Assembly: GCF_900105415.1 (NCBI RefSeq)
Contig: NZ_FNSM01000001.1
Coordinates: 558,001 to 622,000 of the forward strand
From: Streptomyces sp. TLI_105
GTDB lineage: Bacteria > Actinomycetota > Actinomycetes > Streptomycetales > Streptomycetaceae
Direction: 5' to 3'
DNA length: 64,000 nucleotides
Made by a program: the position numbers and the translations under genes. Positions 8,540-15,992 of the stretch are shown here, one piece after another (positions within the stretch are counted from its first letter, which is position 1; each line of letters starts with the position of its first letter). The notes below the pieces were generated by a model. It worked only from the letters and a program-made list of their open reading frames with translations. It did not search any database and was not told the DNA's origin.

Positions 8540-9397
8540 CTACCCCTCCGGTTCCCAGCGGTCCAGGATCTCGTCGGCGATCCGTCGGGCCCCCGGTTCG
8601 AAGCGGGCGGAGAGCTCGCGGAAGAGGGCCTCCGCGGTCTCGGCGGGCCAGTCGGCGGGCAGGTGCTCGGCGGGCAGGTGCGGGTCGCGGCGGACCAGGT
8701 CGAGCCAGTCGGTGTGGAGCAGGAGCAGCCGGCCCAGGTCGTCGCGCGCCTCGCCGGGGGCGGCGCCGTCGCCCCAGCGGGCGAGGAAGACGCGGTAGCC
8801 GTCGGCGATGGCGTCGACGTCGAAGGCGGTACGGAGCAGGGGCCCGGCCTCGGTTGGCGCGGCGGCCTCGCCGTGGAAGGCCCTGATGCGGTCCCCGAGT
8901 CCGAGTTCGGTCGCGAGGGGGGCGACGTCCACCCGGCCGGGGGCCACCCAGAGGCCGCTCTGCAGCGGCCCGAAGCCCGCCCAGACGAGCCGCGAGCGCA
9001 GGTCGTGGCGTTCCCGGCGCCAGGACTCGGGCAGCGAGAAGCCGACCAGGGTCCAGGTGCCGTCCCAGGCCCGGTTGACGGCGCCGGTGCGGTGGACGCG
9101 CTCCTGGCCGTCGGCGAGGACCTCCGCGGCCCGGGGCGTGAGCGAGAAGTACATGCGGCGGCCGCGTCGGTGCCGTTCGAGCAGTTCGCGGCCGACCATG
9201 CGGGTGAGGGTCGAGCGGACGGCGTCCTCGCCGACGTCCACCCGGGCGAAGGCGTCGATCACGCTCGCCGAGGACAGGGCGGTTCCGGTGCCGAGGACGT
9301 GGATGCCGAAGAAGGTCAGCATCAGGGACTGGGGGCGGGGCGAGGAGCCGGGCTCGGCGGGGGTTCCGGTCTCGGCGGTCGGGGCGGGCTGCGTCAC
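8540..9397 (-). CDS. PaaX-family transcriptional regulator
   Basis: The 285-residue protein has the PaaX pattern: an N-terminal winged helix (SLMLTFFGIHVLGTGTAL, then VRSTLTRMVGRELLERHRRGRRMYFSLT), the central 'WDGTWTLVGFSLPESWRRERHDLRSRLVWAGFGPLQSGLWVAP' block, and the C-terminal PaaX domain with 'RLLLLHTDWLDLVRRDPHLP'. PaaX proteins repress aromatic-acid catabolic genes and are relieved by an acyl-CoA. It is divergent from a CoA-thioester pathway, which fits. I chose GTG 9397 over an upstream ATG at 9463 because the latter would place the neighbour's -35 box inside the gene and because a TACGCT -10 box (9409-9404) ends six bases before GTG 9397, suggesting a leaderless transcript. Confidence 0.85.
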   Translation of the reverse strand: MTQPAPTAETGTPAEPGSSPRPQSLMLTFFGIHVLGTGTALSSASVIDAFARVDVGEDAVRSTLTRMVGRELLERHRRGRRMYFSLTPRAAEVLADGQERVHRTGAVNRAWDGTWTLVGFSLPESWRRERHDLRSRLVWAGFGPLQSGLWVAPGRVDVAPLATELGLGDRIRAFHGEAAAPTEAGPLLRTAFDVDAIADGYRVFLARWGDGAAPGEARDDLGRLLLLHTDWLDLVRRDPHLPAEHLPADWPAETAEALFRELSARFEPGARRIADEILDRWEPEG

Positions 9398-9449
9398 GGG
9401 GACAGCGTAGGGCGGGTTCCGGAAACGCGCCTCAATATTCGGCACTTCA

Positions 9450-9478
9450 TTGACGGCCGACAAAAGAATGCCTAGCTT
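9450..9478 (+). promoter_or_regulatory. Promoter of the SDR-amidohydrolase-ligase-hydratase operon
   Basis: TTGACG (9450-9455), a 17-base spacer and TAGCTT (9473-9478) make a good sigma-70/HrdB-type promoter about 75 bases before the SDR start. The divergent PaaX-type gene begins 53 bases to its left, so one regulator site here could control both directions. Confidence 0.65.
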
Positions 9479-9552
9479 GTTCGCTCGACGGTGCGTGTCC
9501 GGTCGCGATCCCCCGCGCCCCGCACCGCCTTCACGGGAAAGGACCCCCGTTC

Positions 9553-10464
9553 ATGACCCATGCGGATCTCTCCGGCAAGGTCGCCGTCGTCACCGGCAGC
9601 GGCCGCGGACTCGGCCTCGCCTACGCCCGCTCGCTGGCCGCCGCCGGCGCCGCCGTGGTGGTCAACGACGTGGCTGCCGAGGCCGCCGTCGAGGCCGTAC
9701 GCCTGATCACCGCCGACGGCGGGCGGGCCGTCGCCGAGGTGGTGCCGGTCGGCTCCACCGAGGCCGCCGAGGCCCTCGTCGCCCGCGCCGTCGACAGCTA
9801 CGGCCGGCTCGACGTCATGGTCACCAACGCCGGAGTCCTGCGGGACCGGGTGCTGTGGAAGATGACGGACGAGGACTTCGACACCGTCGTCGAGGTGCAC
9901 CTGCGCGGCACCTTCACCTGCGTCCGCGCCGCCGTCGAGCGGATGCGCGCCCAGGGCGAGGGCGGCCGGATCGTGGTCGCCGGCTCCCCCGCCGGGCAGC
10001 GCGGCAACTTCGGGCAGACCAACTACGCCGCCGCCAAGGCCGGGATCGCCGCCATGGTCCGCACCTGGGGCATGGAGCTGGCGAAGGCCGGCATCACCGC
10101 GAACGCCGTCATCCCGGTCGCCGCGACCGCGATGACCAGGACGATCCCCGTCTTCGCCCCGCACGTCGAGGCCCTGGAGCGGGACGGCGTCGCGTTCCCC
10201 GACGGCCTGCGCAAGGGCGAGGGCTTCGGCACCCCCGAGGACGTCGCCGGTCTGGTGACCTTCCTCGCCTCGGACGCGGCCGCCGGGGTGACCGGTCAGT
10301 GCGTCGGCATCGGCGGCGACAAGCTCTCCCTGTGGTCGCACCCGCGGGAGGTGTCGGTGGCGTACGCCGACGGGGGCTGGAGCGCCGAGGCCATCGCCGC
10401 CGCCTGGCCGGTGACCGTCGGCCGCGCCCCGGAGACCTTCGGCATCCCGGCGCCGCAGCTGTGA
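9553..10464 (+). CDS. SDR-family NAD(P)-dependent dehydrogenase, probable CouN-type 3-hydroxyacyl-CoA dehydrogenase
   Basis: The 303-residue protein is a classical short-chain dehydrogenase: TGSGRGLG at residues 14-21 binds the cofactor, S145 with Y158 and K162 (NYAAAK) form the catalytic set, and VTNAGV is the NAG motif. The longer C terminus resembles the dehydrogenase unit of multifunctional beta-oxidation enzymes. In this context, followed by an amidohydrolase, a CoA ligase and a MaoC hydratase, the likely reaction is oxidation of the 3-hydroxy-3-arylpropanoyl-CoA made by the hydratase. First gene of a four-gene operon; it overlaps the next gene by GTGA. Confidence 0.8.
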   Translation: MTHADLSGKVAVVTGSGRGLGLAYARSLAAAGAAVVVNDVAAEAAVEAVRLITADGGRAVAEVVPVGSTEAAEALVARAVDSYGRLDVMVTNAGVLRDRVLWKMTDEDFDTVVEVHLRGTFTCVRAAVERMRAQGEGGRIVVAGSPAGQRGNFGQTNYAAAKAGIAAMVRTWGMELAKAGITANAVIPVAATAMTRTIPVFAPHVEALERDGVAFPDGLRKGEGFGTPEDVAGLVTFLASDAAAGVTGQCVGIGGDKLSLWSHPREVSVAYADGGWSAEAIAAAWPVTVGRAPETFGIPAPQL

Positions 10465-11357
10465 GCGGCCACGGCCCGACGTCCCCGCTGGACGTGGACG
10501 CGCTCGTCGCCATCGACATGCACACCCACGCCGAGGTGTCCGAGAAGGGCGGGGCGTCGCTCTCCGCCGAGCTCGACGCCGCCGCCGGCGCGTACTTCGG
10601 GGCGGAGCACCGGCACCCCACGCTGCCGGAGATCGCCGCGTACTACCGCGAGCGGCGGATGGCCTGTGTGGTGTTCACGGTGGACGCGGAGTCGGCGACC
10701 GGCACCCCGCCGGTGCCGAACGAGGAGATCGCCGAGGCCGCCCTGCGGAACCCGGACGTGATCATCCCGTTCGCCGGCGTCGACCCGTACAAGGGGAAGT
10801 CGGCGGTCCGTCAGATCCGGCGGCTCGTCGAGGAGTTCGGGGCCAGGGGGTTCAAGTTCCACCCGAACATCCAGGCCTTCCACCCCGACGACCGCATGGC
10901 GTACCCGCTGTACGAGGCGATCGAGGAGGCCGGTGCGATCGCGGTCTTCCACACCGGGCAGACGGGCATCGGGGCGGGCGCCCCGGGTGGCGGGGGCATC
11001 CGGCTGAAGTACTCGAACCCGATGGACGTGGACGGCGTCGCCGCCGACTTCCCGGGGATGAAGATCGTCCTCGCGCACCCGTCCTTCCCCTGGCAGGACG
11101 AGGCGCTCGCGGTCGCCACCCACAAGCCGCAGGTGTACATCGACCTGTCGGGCTGGTCGCCGAAGTACTTCCCGCCGCAGCTGGTCCGGTACGCCGACAG
11201 CCTGCTGCAGGACAAGGTGCTGTTCGGCTCCGACTTCCCGCTGCTCGCGCCGGACCGCTGGCTGGCCGACTTCGCGAAGCTCCCGATCAAGGACGAGGTC
11301 CGTCCGAAGATCCTCAAGGGGAACGCGGCCCGGCTGCTCGGCCTCACCGGAAACTGA
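10461..11357 (+). CDS. Amidohydrolase-family protein, probable CouO-type aryl-beta-ketoacyl-CoA hydrolase
   Basis: The 298-residue protein is an amidohydrolase-2 family metalloenzyme. DMHTH at residues 19-23 is the first metal site, the sequence continues with 'GFKFHPNIQAF', 'AIAVFHTGQTG', 'KIVLAHPSFPW', and GSDFP ends with the catalytic Asp 258. Rhodococcal CouO belongs to this superfamily and hydrolyses 4-hydroxyphenyl-beta-ketopropionyl-CoA to 4-hydroxybenzoate and acetyl-CoA; the neighbours here supply the preceding steps, so I infer the same role. GTG 10461 overlaps the stop of the SDR gene (GTGA), indicating translational coupling. Without context it would only be called a metal-dependent hydrolase. 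Confidence 0.75.
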   Translation: MSGHGPTSPLDVDALVAIDMHTHAEVSEKGGASLSAELDAAAGAYFGAEHRHPTLPEIAAYYRERRMACVVFTVDAESATGTPPVPNEEIAEAALRNPDVIIPFAGVDPYKGKSAVRQIRRLVEEFGARGFKFHPNIQAFHPDDRMAYPLYEAIEEAGAIAVFHTGQTGIGAGAPGGGGIRLKYSNPMDVDGVAADFPGMKIVLAHPSFPWQDEALAVATHKPQVYIDLSGWSPKYFPPQLVRYADSLLQDKVLFGSDFPLLAPDRWLADFAKLPIKDEVRPKILKGNAARLLGLTGN

Positions 11358-11367
11358 GGGGTACCCC

Positions 11368-12882
11368 ATGCGCAACCAGGGCATCGGCTCCTGGCCCGCC
11401 CGCCGCGACCGCAGGTCGCCCCGGCGCACCGCCCTGCTGTACGAGGGCCGCGCGATCGCCTACGCCGAACTCCACGAGCGCTGCACCCGGTTGGCCCACG
11501 CCCTGCGGGGCGCCGGGGTCGAGCGCGGCGACCGGGTGGCGTTCCTCGGCCCCAACCATCCGGCGTACCTGGAGACGCTCTTCGCGGCCGGTCTCCTCGG
11601 CGCGGTGTTCGTACCGCTCAACACCCGGCTCGCCGCACCGGAGCTGCTCCACCAGCTGACCGACTCGGGCAGCGCCGTCCTGGTGCACGCCGGGCAGCCG
11701 GCCGCGCGGGTGGCCGAACTGGCGGCGGGTGCCGCCCTCGCGACCGTCCTCGCCGTGGACGGCGGCCCGGGCGCCTCGTACGAGGAACTGCTCGCGGCCG
11801 CGTCGACGGAGCCGGTCGACGAGGAGGTGGGGCACGAGGACGTCTGCCTCATCATGTACACCTCGGGCACGACCGGACGTTCCAAGGGCGCCGTCCTCAC
11901 CCACGGCAACATCGTCTGGAACAGCCTCAACGTCCTCGTGGACACCGACCTCGCCGGCGACGAGGTGGCCCTGGTCGCCGCACCGCTGTTCCACACCGGG
12001 GCGCTCAACATGAGCTGCCTGCCGATCCTGCTGAAGGGCGGCACGGTCCTCCTGGAGGCCTCCTTCGACGCCGGCCGCGCCCTGCGGCTGATCGAACGGC
12101 ACGGGGTGACCTGCATGTTCGGCGTGCCGACGATGTACGACGCGATGGCGGCGGCCCCGGGCTGGGCGGACGCGGACCTGACCGGTCTGCGCACCCTGCT
12201 CTGCGGCGGCGCCCCGGTGCCCAGCCGCACCACGCGCGCCTATCTCGACCGGGACCTCGCCTTCGTCCAGGGGTACGGCATGACGGAGACCGCGCCCGGT
12301 GCCCTGATCCTGGACCGGGCCGACTCGGTGAGCCGGGCCGGTTCGGCGGGCGTCCCGCACTTCTTCACCGACGTGCGGGTGCTGCTGCCCTCCGGCGAGG
12401 AGGCGGCACCCGGCGAGAAGGGCGAGGTCGTCGTCGCGGGGCCGAACGTGACCCCGGGCTACTGGAACCTTCCGGAGGCGACCGCCGCGGCCTTCCGCGA
12501 CGGGGGGCGCTTCCGGTCGGGCGACGTGGCCACCGTGGACGAGGACGGCTACGTCCGGCTCGTCGACCGCCTCAAAGACATGATCATCTCGGGCGGGGAG
12601 AACATCTACCCGGCCGAGGTCGAGGACGCCCTGCTCGGGCACCCGGACGTCGCCGAGGCGGCCGTCATCGGCGTGCCCGACGCCCGCTGGGGCGAGGTGG
12701 GACGGGCCGTCGTCGTCACCCGTGCGGGGGCGACCGTCACCGAAGGGGAGCTGATCACCCACCTGGAGGGTCGGCTCGCCCGCTACAAGATCCCCAAGAG
12801 CGTCGTCCTCGTTCCCGAGCTCCCCCGCAACGCCACCGGAAAGCTGCTGAAGGCGCCCATCCGGGCGCGCTACGGCGACTGA
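11368..12882 (+). CDS. Acyl/aryl-CoA synthetase (AMP-forming), probable hydroxycinnamate-CoA ligase
   Basis: The 504-residue protein is an ANL-superfamily ligase. Y164 and TSGTTGRSKG (165-174) form the ATP/AMP loop, 'VQGYGMTETAPG' is motif A5, 'YWNLPEATAAAFRDGGRFRSGDVATVDEDGYVRLVDRLKDMIISGGENIYPAEVE' region holds the hinge and ribose contacts, and the C-terminal 'LPRNATGKLLK' carries the acylation Lys. It adenylates a carboxylate and transfers it to CoA. Given CouN-, CouO- and CouM-like neighbours and pobA/pca genes opposite, p-coumarate or ferulate is the likely substrate; a fatty acid cannot be excluded. Ten bases after the amidohydrolase gene, with a GAGGGG ribosome site. Confidence 0.8.
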   Translation: MRNQGIGSWPARRDRRSPRRTALLYEGRAIAYAELHERCTRLAHALRGAGVERGDRVAFLGPNHPAYLETLFAAGLLGAVFVPLNTRLAAPELLHQLTDSGSAVLVHAGQPAARVAELAAGAALATVLAVDGGPGASYEELLAAASTEPVDEEVGHEDVCLIMYTSGTTGRSKGAVLTHGNIVWNSLNVLVDTDLAGDEVALVAAPLFHTGALNMSCLPILLKGGTVLLEASFDAGRALRLIERHGVTCMFGVPTMYDAMAAAPGWADADLTGLRTLLCGGAPVPSRTTRAYLDRDLAFVQGYGMTETAPGALILDRADSVSRAGSAGVPHFFTDVRVLLPSGEEAAPGEKGEVVVAGPNVTPGYWNLPEATAAAFRDGGRFRSGDVATVDEDGYVRLVDRLKDMIISGGENIYPAEVEDALLGHPDVAEAAVIGVPDARWGEVGRAVVVTRAGATVTEGELITHLEGRLARYKIPKSVVLVPELPRNATGKLLKAPIRARYGD

Positions 12883-12916
12883 CCTCTTCCTTCCGATTCA
12901 GAGGAGTACCCCCCCC

Positions 12917-13372
12917 ATGGCTCTCACCGTCCACGGCATCGACGAGATCAAGGCGCAGGCCGGGGCCGACCTCGGCCACAGCTCCTGGGTCGAGATCGCC
13001 CAGCCGCGCGTCGACACCTTCGCCGACGCCACCGACGACCACCAGTGGATCCACGTCGACGCCGAGCGCGCCGCCACGGGCCCCTTCGGCGGCACCATCG
13101 CCCACGGCTATCTGACGCTCTCGCTGCTCATCCCGATGTGGAGCGAGCTGCTCCAGGTCGAGGACGTGTCGATGGCCGTCAACTACGGTCTCAACAAGGT
13201 GCGTTTCCCCTCCCCCGTGCGCGTCGGCTCGAAGATCCGCGCGCACGGCCGCGTGGTGTCTGTGGAGGACGTCAAGGGCGGGGTCGAGGTCGTCGTGGAC
13301 CTGACCGTGGAGATCGACGGCGTCACCAAGCCGGCGTGCGTCGCCCAGGCGGTGTACCGCTTCTTCGCCTGA
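12917..13372 (+). CDS. MaoC-family dehydratase, probable aryl-enoyl-CoA hydratase
   Basis: The 151-residue single hot-dog protein carries the hydratase signature around D41 and H46 (DDHQWIHVD) and 'GPFGGTIAHGYLTLSLL'. Such enzymes add water to enoyl-CoA with R stereochemistry. As the last gene of the operon it would hydrate the hydroxycinnamoyl-CoA made by the ligase for the SDR enzyme. A strong GAGGAG ribosome site lies about ten bases before ATG, followed by a run of eight C. The gene ends 12 bases before a large hairpin. Confidence 0.85.
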   Translation: MALTVHGIDEIKAQAGADLGHSSWVEIAQPRVDTFADATDDHQWIHVDAERAATGPFGGTIAHGYLTLSLLIPMWSELLQVEDVSMAVNYGLNKVRFPSPVRVGSKIRAHGRVVSVEDVKGGVEVVVDLTVEIDGVTKPACVAQAVYRFFA

Positions 13373-13383
13373 TCCGTCCGTAC

Positions 13384-13424
13384 GTGGAAGGGGGCGGCCG
13401 CTCGAAGCGGCCGCCCCCTTCCAC
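13384..13424. terminator. Bidirectional terminator between the MaoC gene and pobA
   Basis: A perfect 19-bp stem (GTGGAAGGGGGCGGCCGCT with its complement) closes a three-base CGA loop, exactly between the convergent catabolic operons. It has no T tract but is long enough to stop transcription in both directions. Confidence 0.85.
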
Positions 13425-13438
13425 GCGCCGACGGATCG

Positions 13439-14620
13439 TCAGTCCGTCCTGAATCCCACGTAGTTCTCGGCGAGGGAGGCCGAGGCCGCCTCGGAGCCCG
13501 CCAGGTAGCGCAGGTGCGAGAGGCGCAGTTCGCGGTCGAAGCGGGACTCGGCGGGGTCGGCGTGGAGCAGGGTGGTCATCGTGTACGAGAAGTGCTCGGC
13601 CCGCCAGATCCGGCGCAGCGCGGTCTCCGAGTAGGCGTCGATGGCCGATTCGTCGCCGTGCGTGCGGTGGCGGGTGAGGGCCCGGGCGAGCAGGGTGACG
13701 TCGGCGACGGCGAGGTTGAGGCCCTTGGCTCCGGTGGGCGGCACGATGTGGGCGGCGTCGCCGGCGAGGAACAGGCGGCCGTGGCGCAGGGGTTCGGCGA
13801 CGAAGCTGCGCATCGGGGTGATGCTCTTCTCCGTGACGGGGCCGCGCCGCAGGGTCCAGTCGCCGTCGACGGCGAAGCGGGCGTCCAGCTCGTCCCAGAT
13901 CCGCTCGTCGGACCAGTCGTCGACGGTGTCGTCCGGGTCCACCTGGAGGTAGAGGCGGCTGACCTGCGGCGAGCGCATGCTGTGCAGGGCGAAGCCGCGC
14001 TCGTGGTGGGCGTAGATCAGCTCGTCGCAGGAGGGCGGGACGTCGGCGAGGATGCCGAGCCAGGAGAAGGGGTACGTCCGCTCGACCACGGTGAGCAGGT
14101 CCTCGGGGAGGGAACGGCGGCCGATCCCGTGGAAGCCGTCGCAGGCGACGACGTACGCGCACTCCAGGGTCTTCTCCGCGCCCTCGTGGCGGTAGCGGAC
14201 GGTGGGCCGGTCGGTGTCGGCGCCGTCCACGGAGAGCGCCTCGGCCTCGAAGAGGACGGTTCCGCCGTCCCCCAGTCGCAGTTCGATGAGGTCCTTCACG
14301 ACCTCGGTCTGGGCGTAGACCATGACGGAGCGGCCGCCGGTCAGGGACGGGAAGTCGATGCGGTGGGAGCGGCGGTCGAAGCGGAGCTCGATGCCGTGGT
14401 GCTCCAGGCCCTGGCGGTCCATTCGGGCGCCGGCGCCGGAGGCGCGCAGCACGTCGACGGTGTCCTGTTCGAGGATGCCGGCGCGCTGGCGGCGCTCGAC
14501 GTATTCCCGGTCGCGCAGTTCGAGGACGACGCTGTCGATGCCCTGCCGGTGGAGCAGGTGGGAGAGGAGGAGGCCGGCGGGACCGGCTCCGATGATGCCG
14601 ACGGTGGTGGTGCGGGGCAC
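13439..14620 (-). CDS. pobA: 4-hydroxybenzoate 3-monooxygenase
   Basis: The 393-residue flavoprotein matches PobA over its full length: GAGPAG (11-16) binds the FAD ADP part, 'RQRAGILEQDTVDVLR' is the typical PobA helix, 'ACDGFHGIGRRSLP' is the DG motif, and 'LFLAGDAAHIVPPTGAKGLNLAVADV' is the GD motif. It hydroxylates 4-hydroxybenzoate to protocatechuate using NADPH and O2. It is the last gene of the pca operon, 28 bases after pcaL, so its product feeds pcaHG directly. GTG start with GGAG seven bases upstream. Confidence 0.93.
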   Translation of the reverse strand: MPRTTTVGIIGAGPAGLLLSHLLHRQGIDSVVLELRDREYVERRQRAGILEQDTVDVLRASGAGARMDRQGLEHHGIELRFDRRSHRIDFPSLTGGRSVMVYAQTEVVKDLIELRLGDGGTVLFEAEALSVDGADTDRPTVRYRHEGAEKTLECAYVVACDGFHGIGRRSLPEDLLTVVERTYPFSWLGILADVPPSCDELIYAHHERGFALHSMRSPQVSRLYLQVDPDDTVDDWSDERIWDELDARFAVDGDWTLRRGPVTEKSITPMRSFVAEPLRHGRLFLAGDAAHIVPPTGAKGLNLAVADVTLLARALTRHRTHGDESAIDAYSETALRRIWRAEHFSYTMTTLLHADPAESRFDRELRLSHLRYLAGSEAASASLAENYVGFRTD

Positions 14621-14648
14621 GGGTGACTCCAGGAGAGGTCGGAGGGGG

Positions 14649-15992
14649 TCAGCTGGTCGCGTCCTCGGCGAGGACGCGCTGGGCCGTGGCGAAGGCGGCG
14701 TTGGCGGCGGGGACGCCGCAGTAGACGGCGGAGTGCAGCAGGACCTCCCCGATGTCCTCGGGGGTGAGGCCGTTGCGCAGCGCGGCCCGGACGTGCAGGG
14801 CGAGCTCCTCCAGATGGCCGTGGGCGACCAGGGCGGTGAGGGTGATGCAGCTGCGGGTGCGGCGGTCGAGTCCCGGGCGGGTCCAGATCTCTCCCCAGGC
14901 GCAGCGGGTGATGTAGTCCTGGAAGTCGGCGGTGAGGGCGGTCGTCCGGGCGACGGCCCGGTCGACGTGCGCGTCGCCGAGGACCTCGCGGCGGACGGCC
15001 ATGCCGCGGGCGTGTCTGCTGCCGTCGTCGGCGGGGGCGCCGAAGTGGCCGAGGAGCGCGGTGAGGACGGCCTGCGGGCGTTCGGCGGGGGCCAGGTGGG
15101 AGGCTCCGGGGAGTTCGAGGAGGCCCGCGTCGGGGATGCCGTCGGCGAGTTCGCGGGAGTGGGCGGGCGGCGTGGCCGGATCGGCCCGGCCGGCGACGAC
15201 CAGGGTCGGGGCGGTGATCCGGCCGAGCGCCTCGCGCAGGTCGTACGTGGCGAGGGCGTCGCAGCAGGCCGCGTAGCCGTCGGGGTCGGCGGCCCGCAGG
15301 TCGGCGAGGAGCCGGTCGGCGGCCCCGGTGGAGGCGAAGCCGGGCGTGAACCAGCGCGCGGCCATCGTCTCGGCCAGGGGCGCTGTACCCCGGGCGCGGA
15401 CGAGCGCGGCGCGCTCGCGCCAGGCCTCCGGGTCGCCGAAGCGGGCCGAGGAGCAGACGACGGCGAGGCCGGTGACCCGCTCGGGGTGGTGGGCGGCGAG
15501 GTGGGCGCCGACGGCGCCGCCGAGGGAGATGCCGGCGTAGCCGAAGCGCTCGGCGCCGAGGTGGTCGGCGAGTTCGAGGACGAGGGCGGCGAGGTCGGCG
15601 ACGGTGGTGGCCCCGGGCGTGGTGTCGGGCAGCGCCTTGGCGGGGGTGCCGCCGTGGCCGGGGAGGTCCCAGCGGACCACCCGGTGGTGCCGGGCGAGGG
15701 CGGTGGTCTGCGCGTCCCAGACGCCGAGCGAGGTGCCGAGGGAGGGCCCGAGGAGGAGGACGGGGGCGTCGGCGGGGCCGTCGACCCGGTGGTGGAGGGC
15801 GGGGGCGGCTGCCGCCTGGGTGGGTGCGGGGGTCGCGGGCCCTGGTCCGGTGGGGGCGGGGGCGGGCTCCGCCTCGGGCGGCTCCGACGCCCCGGCCGTC
15901 ATCCGGGTGGGGGCGGGGGCGGCTGCCGCCGGGGTGGGCGCGGCGACGGGGCCCGCCGTTTCCGTCGGGGCGGTGGTCGCGTCGGGTGTCAT
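14649..15992 (-). CDS. pcaL: Fused 3-oxoadipate enol-lactonase / 4-carboxymuconolactone decarboxylase
   Basis: The 447-residue protein joins two pathway enzymes. Residues about 66-310 are an alpha/beta-hydrolase (PcaD) with the nucleophile elbow GISLGG near residue 155. Residues about 325-447 are the PcaC fold ('RREVLGDAHVDRAVA...DFQDYITRCAWGEIWTRPGL...LTALVAHGHLEEL'). PcaL fusions are typical of actinobacteria. The first about 65 residues are Pro/Ala/Thr-rich low complexity and belong to neither enzyme. The ATG overlaps the pcaB stop (ATGA). Confidence 0.92.
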   Translation of the reverse strand: MTPDATTAPTETAGPVAAPTPAAAAPAPTRMTAGASEPPEAEPAPAPTGPGPATPAPTQAAAAPALHHRVDGPADAPVLLLGPSLGTSLGVWDAQTTALARHHRVVRWDLPGHGGTPAKALPDTTPGATTVADLAALVLELADHLGAERFGYAGISLGGAVGAHLAAHHPERVTGLAVVCSSARFGDPEAWRERAALVRARGTAPLAETMAARWFTPGFASTGAADRLLADLRAADPDGYAACCDALATYDLREALGRITAPTLVVAGRADPATPPAHSRELADGIPDAGLLELPGASHLAPAERPQAVLTALLGHFGAPADDGSRHARGMAVRREVLGDAHVDRAVARTTALTADFQDYITRCAWGEIWTRPGLDRRTRSCITLTALVAHGHLEELALHVRAALRNGLTPEDIGEVLLHSAVYCGVPAANAAFATAQRVLAEDATS

